A program made the position numbers and the translations under genes. The notes under the pieces are model-generated. The model was not told where the DNA came from, did not search any database, and saw nothing but the letters and a program-made list of their open reading frames with translations. Of a stretch of 64,000 nt of DNA, positions 26,601 to 38,750 are shown in pieces. Position 1 is the stretch's first letter; each line of letters begins with the position of its first letter. Source of the DNA: Wuchereria bancrofti (taxonomy: Eukaryota > Nematoda > Chromadorea > Rhabditida > Onchocercidae); the NCBI GenBank assembly GCA_005281725.1, contig SSBO01000009.1, positions 2,582,969 to 2,646,968 of the forward strand. Direction: 5' to 3'.

Positions 26601-29600
26601 TTATACTGATATCCTCTCTCTTTCTCTCTTTCTCTTTCTCTCCCTTATTTCATTCGTTATTTTAGGATTTCTTGTAGATTTAGTTGAATTGTTAAAATGA
26701 TAGATATAAAGAATAATCGCAATTGAAATCAAATAATGCCAAAACTTCTTTAAATTTTTGGCATTTTTGGTTTGTTTTGATTATTTTGACTTCTTTAAAT
26801 TACTTTGTTGATTGTTCCACAATTATTCATTGATTGATTTGCAAAACAAATGTAATTTTTTTCTTTTATTACGTTCATTTATTGTTGAAGACAATTTTGC
26901 TTGAACACAGTCAGAGAAAATTTTTTCTCAAAAATTATTTCAAAATGGAATAAACTTAACATTCATTAGCCTAATGGTCATTATTACAAAAGGTAAATGA
27001 TCTACAAATAAGCTTGACATTCATTAATTTAAATGGCTATTATTATAAAAAACGAATGATCTTTGTAAATTTTTTTTTAAATTTATGGTCAACTTATGAC
27101 CGTTTGTTTTGTTTATGGTCAACTTTGGATTGTTTTTTTTTAATGCAACTTGATTGGACCTCAAATAAAACTTTTTTCTTTAGTGCAATGTGTAATTTGA
27201 TTTAATTTAAGTTGAACTTAATTCATTTCTTTTCTTATTGTTACTAAAAGATTGAATTCTTGTTACTTTTTTATTTATTAGAATTAATTCGTCCAGGAAT
27301 TATTGGAGTTTGTTTACCTAAAATTTCTGTCTCCTTTTTTTATTGGTACGCTTTGTTTAATATTTGGTACACTTTATTTAACCTGATAATTTAGTTTTTA
27401 TGATAAGTTCGATATTAAAATTCTCGATCACCTTTTTTTTTGTTGTTGATTGATTACAAATCATTTTTGATTAATTATAGATCATAGCTACTTCTTAATA
27501 AAGATGATTCTCGGAATTTCTAGAATAAAAATTTCCCATCACAATTTTGGGGAGCAATTTCATAGTCTCGAAGAATAAACAAAACATATTCGTTTTAGGG
27601 CGAATATCAGATAATTCAATTTTTGAATCATTTTATCAAAGCTATTTCAAAATTATTTCCACAATTTTAGGTCAATATTAAATTAAGGTAACTGTTAGGT
27701 GAGAAGCTATTTGGAATGTTTCTTGCTTAGTTGTTTAATTATGTAACCTTGGCTTAAGCTTTATAGTAATTCTTAAACAGTTTTAAAGTTATTTTTGATT
27801 TCTTTTCTTTCATTTAATAAATTTTAAATCTCAGTGTATTTTCCCTCCTTGTTTTCTTCTTTTTCATTGATTGTTTTGAGAATATAAATGTGTTATTCGA
27901 TGCGTTTTAATTTTTCTTCAATAATTCTTTTTTTTTTTGACTTCATACTGCTAATATTTAATTCTTTTAGTTCATCAAAAAGTTGTTTAAGTTTTTCAAT
28001 TGCCAATTGATTGATTAGATTAGTAAATATGTTTTCAATTCATGACATCAAAATATGCTCTTGAAAGTTTTGTTTTATTTGAGATTTTCTTGGTGACAAT
28101 GAAGTTTTTTAATTTTTTTTTCTTTTTTTTGCATACGAAGATAGACGAATAAAGAAAATTTATTGTTTGAAAGTTAGAATACAATTCTAAAGAGTATTAG
28201 GAATAGAATTAATTAACAATTTTGCTTTTTTGTAATTCATAGAAAAATTTGATCGTAATGATTTTGAAATATATCGTAGCTATGAATTGAGAAAATAAAA
28301 ATTTTTTTATGACTCTCATCATTATTCCTCTGGAAGCTATTCCTCGCTTAGTATAATGAAATTGTTTCTACAGTTGTGATTAAAAAGATTTCAAAAATAT
28401 CACAAACTAAATTAAATTAAAAGATACTTACCATATTCTATGATACTACAGCATTCTTATCAGCTGATTAGAAGTTTTCCAAAATATCACACGGTAGATA
28501 TTTACTATATTCTAAGGTATGAAAATTAGATTAGAAGATTTATTACTTTGAAATTTTGGACAATAATTTATTACTTTATGAAAGTATTTCATTAAAATTT
28601 TGTACTGACTCTTTTAACAGTACTTTTTCAGTTATTTTGTCATTAAGATTGATCATATCCTATTTCTGAACCACTATCTTCAATTCTTCATTAATCAAAA
28701 ATCAAAAAAATATAGTTAATTCTACAAAGCGATTTTAAAAAGATCAAATAGCGATTAAATGGGTTTAAAAGGTTGAACGACCTAAAAGGATAAATATGCG
28801 CAACAGATGCGTTTATCAATTCATACGTAAACAAATAAGATTAACCAATCCATGAAACGATGTGTTGAAATTCAAGCAGAGGTCAAAGTGCAACGCCCAC
28901 TGAAAAGTTGTAAAACTGTAATAATATTTTCAGCCAGTAAAACAAGAATCTAGAGTTCACCTGCAGAAGAGGAAAAATTAAAATAAATGAATTAACGGAG
29001 AGATTTTAGTCTCAACAAATTTCAATTTGACAATTTGAAGACATTTGACAATTGACAATGAACATTTAATATTCGACAATTAACAATTTCATGTTTTAAT
29101 GAACTTTCAACGATTTGTTAGTATAATTTAATATTTACTTTGTATTCATTTCCTTCTTATTATTCATATGAATACGATATTATGCAAAACTAATTAAGCT
29201 ATTATTATAACGTTGTGAAATTACGATAACAGCAAAATTTTTCTTTTCATTTTCAAATTTATTTACTATTCCTATTTTGAATTTGAAGCAAAACTTTTTG
29301 ATTTTCACTAATCAATTAATAGCTCTAAATAAAAATCATTTAATTAATAATAACATACTATTTTGGCTCTTCGCACCACAAAATTTATCGTAAAATTTTT
29401 TTTTCTTTACTCGAAGACAAATATTTTTGTGTCGATTGGTGTAAAAAAATTTATTGATTAACTCTAATCTTAATATTTATATAATCTTTATTAAGAATAA
29501 ATCCTTCAATTAATCAATAAATATTTACCAATAATTCAAGCAAAAAGCACTTTAACATTTTGTCATCGAACAAAAAAATTTTTTTGATATTTTATTACTA

Positions 29601-30988
29601 AATTTGATGAAATCGATAAATTTTCAAACATTTTTATTTCTATAATATGTGCGCATATGTCTTTCTTTTTTATAAGCAATAAATCTCTTAAAGACAATCA
29701 AAAATTTAATATAATTTTGTATGAGAAATATGATATGAAAAATACAACAAATACAATAAGTGATTAATTTGATAAAATATGAAAATGTTTCATTTTTATA
29801 AAATATATCATCAAAATATGTAAATTAAAGATACTATTTGTTAAATTATAGTTATAGCAAGAGATAATAACTAAAACATTCATTCATTTTGCAAAAGATG
29901 AACTAAAAGTGATCATTGTTGATAAGAAATGGAGAAAAGATGATAAGAAAAATATTGGAATTATTAAGCACTTTTTAAATCTATAATATTCATTTCTTAA
30001 TCATATTTTTTAAAATGAATTAGTACATTGAATATACAAATCAAAAATTATAAACTGACAAGAAAGCTTGAAGTTGTCATGATTATTTGAAATATTTCAA
30101 TAAAATTTCCTGATAAAACTGTTTTGCAATAGAAATAGCTTTTTGCTTGTTTTCCTTATCATTAACTGATAGATAAAATATTTACGATAATCAGTAAACA
30201 ATTCATTATTCTGTAATGTTTACATCATTTGCAATTTATTTGTAATTGAATGAACTGTTTAGCAATTATTGCAATAATTTCATGTGAAAATTAATTTTGT
30301 ATGAGTTAGAAAAAAAAAAAATAAGAACTTGGCAAAATAAAATCTTTTAATGTTATTAATTTAAATGAGCTTTAAATTACAATTTCTAAAATTCTACAAG
30401 CCATTAAAAACTTCCGCAAAAAAAATTTATGTAATCAAGAAATATAGTTGAATATTTGAAGAATTTTCAATCATTTAAACAACCATTTCAATTATATGAC
30501 AAAAAAAACGAAGAAGAGAAATAATTGAATTATCTTGTTGCAATTTATTAGAAAAAAATTATTTTAAAAAATATCTTAAAAAAACTGCACCACATTTATG
30601 CATCAGGTCTGTCAATTCAAGAATATTATTGATGATTCCGAAAATCATAAAATAATGAAAAATCCTGAAATAGAAGCATACGCTTCGAAAAAAATTACAA
30701 AATGCAAATATCATTTTAGTTCCACATAAAAAATCAAAAAAAATTTTGAATTTATAATTATTTATAAATTATTAAATCAAGATTAAAAGAATTACTTAAT
30801 GTTACGTTTAGTGTAAATAAGTTTTGTGCGCTCAGAAATCGACAAAATTTGGAAAAAAAAAAAGTTAAGAAACACTTTCTATTTTTCTATATGATTAAAA
30901 TTTAATTTTGTCTACATTTTAATTTTAGAATTGCATAAATAAAGAAATTAATAAAATTATCACCAATTCTTTTTTTTTTTGAATATTT

Positions 30989-33900
30989 TTACCTAAAAAT
31001 AGTACATAAGAATAGTACAAAGAGAATAAATGAAATAGTATGAAATGAAGGCCTAGCAGCAGCCATATATATTGTGGTCGTTTGTAAATCAGGCTCATTT
31101 GGCTCAATTTTAGGCGCAAGTTGATTTCGAATTCGTTCATGAACTGATGATCTGTCATCTACGCCTACGAATAGGGACATATAAAGTGTTTCATCCGGTT
31201 GCACTTCTGCAATACATACCTGTTCAGGAATACCTTCTTTTCCGGCATAATATGCTATACGACCGTCACCTAAAGTCTGAAAATATTTGATTCTATTACT
31301 GTTTCATATAAAAATAAATAAAAAAGAAAAACAAGCAATAATTGAATGTGAAAAAAGAAATATGAGACAGATCTAAATTAGTTTCATCTGAAATTTTCGA
31401 ATTAAAATTTCAAGATTACAACTTTTTTGATTTGTAATTTTAATTTGAGAAAAATTTTTAAATACATATTATTATAAATAAATAAATCTCCACAATTAAA
31501 CATTAAAAATTATTAGTTACCTTTTTAATAATATAGTAAGAGTTGCTGAATGAAAAAGTTGAATAGCTGCCTCGATTAAATTTATTTACTTTAGCATAAG
31601 TTGGTTCATAGGAAAAAATACCAAAATTACTTTTTACTTTTTGATAAACCATTTCATTTGTGAGCATATACATTAACTGAAATATATTACATTAATTGAA
31701 AAAAAAAATGAAAAATTACTACTTAAAACTTTAAAAGTTCTGCTAGTAAAATGTTTCAAACTAATGAATTAAAAAGATGACAAAATTTTAATGAATTTTG
31801 AGTTTTTTTTTTTGAAGAAATTTGTAATTTATGCCCATTTTTAAGATAAAAATTTCTTTAATTAATGAAAGAAAATTGCTAAACTGACTTGACGATCTGA
31901 ATCGTAGGATAATTTCTTTAAATTTTTTTGCTGCAAAGCTGCTTGTTTGATAAATCTCTCTGATGAAATATTATACGTTGCATCATGAATAATTCCATTT
32001 TCTAAAAAAAAAAAAAAAAAACCAAAAAGTTTACAATGAAATTTATTTAATTATTTTTTTATTATTACAATTTCCTCAACTTTGTCTTCAAAACTTTGTT
32101 TTGATATATATGACAAAAAGAAATATATGATAGAGTGGCGGTAATAGTTTACTTTCATTTTTTTTATTGATCGCTTATTTAGTTATTATTCATTGATCAT
32201 TCATTAGCTATTACTTACTTTGATTAATCATTGAAATCCATTGATGGAAAATGTTTCGTAAATTATTTACATATTTAAAGAATCTTTTTTTTTTTTGGAT
32301 TAAAATTAAAACTAATCAGCTTGCATTTAAAGTAATCAATCTCCTACTATTTGCAAATCTCTTTCCGATGCTATTCTAACAAAAATTCAATTACAAAATC
32401 TACAATATATTGATATCAAATTTGAGTTTCTTGTAAAGTTCTGAATTTATATCTAATCAATTCTATCAGTTCTATTAATTTCTATATATTAAGTTCAATC
32501 TATTATGGTTGAGATAAATTTGATCCTCTTGATCGATTATAAAAATTAAAGTTTAAGATTTGAGTAATGGAATTTAAAATCCTGACCCATAAGATCTATT
32601 CGGTTTTAAATCAAATTTGAAAAAAAAAAACTGTGTGCCCAATAATAATGACCAAATAAATTAATGTAAGACATTTGAAATGATTTTACTAACAATTAAT
32701 TAATTACAAATAAAATTTACCATCATTGTAAAAAACGTGAAGAATGTTAGTATCAACGTCCGTAATATGTCCAATTATTTCCGTATCATCGCTTGGAGAT
32801 GGTTTAACGGAATGTTTTTTCCATTGTTTTCGATCAAATAAACAACTGAGGTAAACATCCGAACGATTTTGCCATATGCATTGACCAGTAAAAACACTCA
32901 TCTTTTGAGCTATCAATAATTGATATTCTGAAATTTTCAATTTTTTTCTATTTTAATATGCAAAATTAATTAGACAAATTAGCACAATAATTTTTATCAT
33001 TCCAATTAATCTTATCATTTAATCATTGAAATATTAAAAAGTCATTTTTTTTTAAAATCCAATTTTATAATCTTTTTTTGAATGAAATTTATGAGTTATA
33101 CTTATCATTGAACTGAAAATATTTTATATTAGAAGAAAAAAAAAAGATATATGACTGATATAGTTCACTCATAAATATACAAAAAAATTCAATTCAGTTT
33201 TATTCTTCAGTAAGTGTAAAATTAAAGGCAAAAGTGAAGGCGTCATATGATGTGTTACATGGCGCAAATGACCTTAACATCGAAAAAATTCATTTAAAAA
33301 ACGGACCATTATTTTGCCGATAAAATAATGGTTTTGTCAATTGGCATCGACCCAATGAACCTTCAATTTCGGATAAATCAATGTCACTGTCAGATTTAAT
33401 ATTTTCACCCAGAATGTAAAATATTGCACAATTCTGAAGCATTCCAAGGATTGAAAAATTGTTGTGTCCAATTAAAGCAGGTAATTTGTTAAGTGAACAA
33501 TGCAATGGATCTGAAAATTAATTAATTAACGAGATGAAATTAATTGTTAAAATTAATAATAAGAAAAGAGAATATGTGAAACAAAAATGTAGATCAAATG
33601 AAATAAGAGTTTTTTTCTTGTTGGAATGTTTGCTAGAAATTAAATTTAATTTTAGAAATAAAAAAAAAAAAGCAAACAAGAAACACCATAAAACTTTTTC
33701 TATTGCTAACTTTTATTCGATTACTGACAACGAGAAAAATAGTAGACGGATAATTTCAAATTATATCTGTCTAAGATTAAAAGAATTAATGATGAATGAA
33801 AGAACAAAAATAAACAAATTGACCAATCATAAGAAAGTAATAAATATTAACAGTAAACTCGATAAACAAACAGTAAACAAGTAAACATCTGCTAAGCTAT

Positions 33901-34315
33901 AAACTAATGAAGCTTAATTCTCATATTCATTAGCGCCTAGCAGCGACAAAAAGGAACTCTGAAATGATTCAATTATATTGCTACGGTCAATTGATTAAAA
34001 ATAGCTCTAATTTTCTTTAAAAATTATTCTATTTTAAAAAATTTTTTTTGTTTCACTTAAAATTTTCTTTTCAACATGAAATTTTTAACTGATAGAAGTG
34101 ATAAAATTACTGATAATTTGTTTAATTTCGTTTCGAATTCCAAAAAAGGTTTTTGATATCATTGAAAATTTATTCGTACTGTATCACCTACCAGATGTTC
34201 CTTCAGTTTCCAAACTAGTAGAAGCAGTGAACGTCGATTGCGCTTCAGTTCCATCCATTAGCGCTTTCATTAGCACAATGATTGAAACAAATATCCATGG
34301 TTGTATTTTGCGCAT
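30989..34315 (-). CDS. Unrecognised secreted protein with signal peptide and hydrophobic C-terminal tail
   Basis: Six exons on the minus strand keep phase and give 363 aa: 34315-34192, 33510-33307, 32927-32721, 32001-31889, 31676-31521 and 31276-30989 (TAA at 30991-30989). The protein starts MRKIQPWIFVSIIVLMKALM, a typical signal peptide with likely cleavage after TEA (about residue 25). The mature part has Cys in PLHC, LQNC, GRC, GQC, LSC and QVC contexts and N-glycosylation sequons (NNFS, QNRS, YNIS). It ends in a hydrophobic tail (FHTISFILFVLFLCTIF) preceded by small residues (MAAARPS), consistent with a GPI signal or one membrane anchor. I recognise no known domain, so it is probably a nematode-restricted surface or secreted protein. 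The weak point is the exon 2 donor: I used AATG|GTCCGT at 33307. Other G|GT donors in the same phase exist upstream in that exon (for example CTGG|GTGAAA), and read-through would stop at a TGA near 33291 and split the locus into two genes. Confidence 0.68.
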
Positions 34316-36489
34316 TTTTTCTTTTCTTTTTCAATTTGAAAGATTTAAATTCTTCAAGTTTAATCAACAATTAAAGCCTGAAATGAAGTGTTATTTCAAG
34401 TAAAAATTTTAGTTTTAGTAAGACTAAAAAGGAGGAATTAATGATGAGAAAAAAAATGCGTGAAATTAAAAGTAAAGTTACGTAAGTACTAAACTACAAA
34501 TGCCTGATATCACTTATTAAAATTTGCTTTGTGCACATCAAAAAAAATAAATGAATTTTATATAAGTAACAAATGCAGTAATGATTAATGATCAGATAAG
34601 TATCAGATGAGTAAAAATCTAAATTCAAATTTGAATTAAATCTTTCAGGATTGAATTAAGTTATTGAGGTAAACAGAAAAATAAGTAGTCGTAATGATAA
34701 TAGTAACACATTTTTGCAGTACAAATGAAAATTTGAATTAATATACTCTTCAGGAATAAATATTTTTACCTTCAATAATAAGTATTATACCCATGGGAAA
34801 GTAAACCTTATGGGAAAATAATTTGATTTATATGATTGCATCTAATTTTGCAAGTGGTAAAACAATTTGGAAGTAATAAAATCAAAAACAATAAATTGAT
34901 AACTTAAAAATGAGAACAAATAATGAGAAAGAAAAATGGATAGAATGGGACTTTAACAAAATTGTCACAATGGATAATTCTGGAAAAATATTTCTGGAAC
35001 ACTAAAATTAGCATCTAAAAATTGAAAATTATTATTTGTACAGCTTTTATGATTTGAGTGGATTGATTGAAGTGAAATTATTTGATGAAAAAAAAGAATA
35101 AAATAATAATAGTAAACATGAACGAATCGTTCTATGTGCCCTATTTGAGCATTATCAGTTTATTGAAAATACAAAAAAAATATGAGCTAAAAAAAATTAC
35201 TGATTAAAATGAAGTAAAAATATATTTTTGCATAACTAATCATAATTTTCTAAATTAAGATTAAGCATCTAATAACTTTATTTGAATTAAATAACTGAAT
35301 TAGCTTCATGTATCATTCAATATGAACTATGACCTTGATCATTGAGCATTGAAAAGAATACTTTCTTCAAAATATTAGGAAATGAAAGTAAAAGAAAAAA
35401 ATATTCAAATAGTTTTAAAGAATAAATAAGAAATAAAAAGTAATGTTTGACAGAAAATGTTCGTTCTGTAAAATTAACATTAATGTCATTCTTTTCTAAT
35501 TGTTGTTTACTGGAAAAATACTTAACTTTTTTAACTTTACCAAATTAACACTAATAACCTACCAATTAACACTAATAATATTTTCTATTAAAGAGTTTAT
35601 TTGACGGTTAAATTTAGTATTTCATTAAAAAATATATAAATGTCAACAATATTTCATGAAAAACGAAAACTGTCAACGTCAAACCTGTTCGTAATTAATA
35701 AAAAAGATTAATCGTAACAAGAAAAAAAAGTCGAACAAATTGATAATAAATTTTGAAAAGATACCTTAGAAGAATTAATAATAATAGTCTATGCAGAAGT
35801 GTAATTTAAACTAAACTTTATCGAATATCAAATAAATAATCATTTTTAAATTTATTTAATTTAGAAGAAAATATGATATTTAAGAAGAGTGTGATATATA
35901 AGCCAAAAGTATATATGTGTGGATGATTTAGCTTGTTTAGACATACCATTGAAATTTGTTTATTAGTAAAAGGCAATAGGAGGCAATTAATCAGTGATGA
36001 TATTATTTAATTAAAATCATTAGCTAAAGGATAGAATGTCGAATATGCCACATATTTCAAACAAACACATTGAAAACAGATTTATCCAACTTTTGAATTC
36101 TATCTCCCATTTCAAAAAAAAAAAATTTTTGATAATTATTGAATGCTTATGTATTATTAAATTATAAAATGAATATTTGATATGATAGTATAAAAGTTTG
36201 CATAATTATTAAAATTTCTGATAGTTTTTTTATCACTTATTGAAGTGGAAAAATTGTTCCTGTCTATGATATGTTTTCAAAAGTTTATTAAATATTAGCT
36301 TAGAAATAATACAACTAAAGAAACTTAATAATTTCAATTATTTTATGTATATTAACCAATTGAATAAAAATTTGAAGTTATCAATGTATGCAAGAGAAAA
36401 GAAAAAAAAAAACAGAAATTAAAAAAATTAAATGAAAATTATTTCTTAATTTAAATTTTATTTATGCTTATTTACTCATTTTAATTTAT

Positions 36490-36551
36490 ATTTATTCATT
36501 TTAATTATTTGCTATAATTAGCAACTGGCATGAGTAACAGTAATTAACAAT
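36490..36551. repeat. 62-bp imperfect direct repeat, copy 1
   Basis: A segment including TTTATTCATTTTAAT, ATTTGC-ATAATTAGCAA and TGGCATGAGTAACAGTAATT. It matches 36815-36876 with only a few differences, at an offset of 325 bp. Confidence 0.85.
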
Positions 36552-36814
36552 TTAATTGAATTTGTTGCAGAAAAAAAATGTAACTTAAAATTTTACAAGG
36601 ACAAAAAATTTGCTTGCGACAAGTTGTTGTGAAGTTGTAAGTTGTTAAAATTGTAAAGTTAGAAATTATTCATCCGACAGTTTATGATTCATTGCAAATG
36701 AATTATAAACTAACAAATGATTAATTATTATTAATTGATTGTTAAATATTTTCCTAGACTTATGCAATAAATTTAAATTCAAAGATTTAAAAATTTCTTC
36801 ATTCATTTATGCTT

Positions 36815-36876
36815 ATTTATTCATTTTAATGATTTGCCATAATTAGCAATTGGCATGAGTAACAGTAATTAGCAAT
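36815..36876. repeat. 62-bp imperfect direct repeat, copy 2
   Basis: Second copy of the 36490-36551 segment, carrying the same GGCATGAGTAACAGTAATT core. The flanks are also partly similar, which points to an old local duplication. Confidence 0.85.
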
Positions 36877-38494
36877 TAGCATATTTTGGTTGTATGATTT
36901 GCAGAAGCAGTATGAAGAAGTAATGCTAATTAAAATATAGTTTAGAAAATTTTTATATTTAAAATACATACATCTAATTAATTAACTTAGATGAAAGTTT
37001 TTTAATATAAATGATAAATTTGAAAGATATTGAAATGTTCAATTTCCGAATTTGACAACTCGAAGAAAAATAAGAAATGAAGCAGCGCAATTCAGAATAT
37101 ATTCAAATAAAGGTTTTTGAAATTTCAATAGTTTTTAACTTTTAATTTTTTTCATAAAATATTAAAAACAAAAATAAAAAATATATATTTATAATAAATA
37201 GTATTAAAAAAGACAGAAATCATTGTGACTTTAATTCGTGGTCAGTTTATTTATCTATTTATTTGTTTACTTATTTTTATTTATTCATTCACTCATAGAA
37301 TTGAGTATTTTATAAATGTCAAATATATTTTCAAACGTTAATCAAACATTGGTAAGATCGATTATTGTCAAATTATGAATTATTTCAAATTTCATTTCTA
37401 TAAAAATGAAATGTAATGGAAAAGTTAGCAAAAAGAGTGATACTAATGAACGATTAGACGAGAAGAATTGATTTGTCCTTGAATGAAAGGATCCAGCCAA
37501 ATTTGTCCATAATAACAAACTAGACCATTGGTCATTGGTCACTCAGTATGCTTCAACATGGAATAAGAAACTATCAACAGCAATTGCTTCATCCTTAGAA
37601 TGTTACAACGATAATCCACTTTAGTTGTCATTAGTGGTATATTTTACTCTTACAGCTAAACACTAATGAAGAGCTACTCTAATTTGCATAAAATGTTAGC
37701 AACTTGACATTTTCATAAATTTTTAAGCTTTAAGAGGAAGGAAAAAGAATGATACCACAAACTAATGAGAAAATTTTAAAATAGCAAATGAATTTAAAAA
37801 AAAAAAATTAAAAACAAAAGAAAGAGATAGCAGTGTTCGGAAATTTACAAAAAATTTTTTATTCAAACATTTTTTTATTTATTAATTATTGATTAATGTC
37901 TCGATGGTGTTAATTATTACTTCGCTTGATGTTTTGTATTGAAAATTTATTTTTATGCTACCTGTTGATGCTTTCTTTTAATTATAGTAAAATCAACTTT
38001 TGTTTGTTATATGAATGAAAATTGGGAAACAATAGAATGCTAATTAAAAAATAGTCTTATTGGTTTTTCTTTTTTTTTTGTTTAGGCTTTTTCAGTAACT
38101 TTTAGACCTTTGTTTAATTGAAAAAAAAAACTGATTAAGTTATTTGGTTGAAGTTAATTCAATTGAAATAAGAAAGTTGGATGATATTTTCAACCAAACA
38201 TAAATGTGTTTGATTGAACATTGCAATTATTCTTATGCATTATAATTTGCGAATGAATTTGTGAATGAAAAAAGGATAAAGGTAAAATGATGAAACTTTC
38301 TACAATTTATCTTTCATATATTTGCATTGGGCTACTGACCTCTAAAGATGAATGAATGGTCAATGTTTACGTTGTTGTGGGTCAGTTAAACAGAAAGGTG
38401 CGATAAACATTTATTAAATTCTTAGTGTGAGGAAAATATTAGACTGATGATAACCTCAATCGCTTAGAAGTAGTTTTATTATCAAGATCATGGC

Positions 38495-38750
38495 GATAAT
38501 AATAACAATAATAATAATAATATATCAATATTAATAATAATGAGCATAATATTATTGACAATATATTACTGACAATATTATACTGTTATTGGTAATTGTT
38601 AATATTATATTATTAATAATATTGTTATTAATGATATTAATATTACTATTATTATGATCACCATTATTATTACTATTACTATTTATTACCATTATTATCA
38701 TTATAACTATTATTATTTTTAATACTTATTATTATTAATTATTATTGTTA
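38495..38750. repeat. AAT-to-ATT trinucleotide field with strand switch
   Basis: The left part is AAT/AAC-rich on the + strand (to about 38560) and the right part is ATT-rich (from about 38590). The two arms are complementary in composition and could fold back as a long imperfect hairpin. Confidence 0.75.

Larger units (their letters stand above)
16654..30988. other. 14 kb gene-poor intergenic stretch
   Basis: I find no reading frame here with coding character. The open frames are short, rich in K/N/I/F and lie in A- or T-runs. The stretch holds many microsatellites (listed separately), two copies of TATCAGCTGATTAGAA (23675-23690 and 28458-28473), and a locally GC-richer segment at 23400-23620 with a repeated 13-mer. 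It lies upstream of num-1 and downstream of the secreted-protein gene, so it may carry num-1 regulatory DNA or non-coding RNA that I cannot recognise. Confidence 0.6.

Noticed and set aside
33534..33884. 116-codon + strand frame rich in Lys and Asn
   Set aside because: It lies in the first intron of the secreted-protein gene on the other strand and has the composition of AT-rich non-coding DNA.
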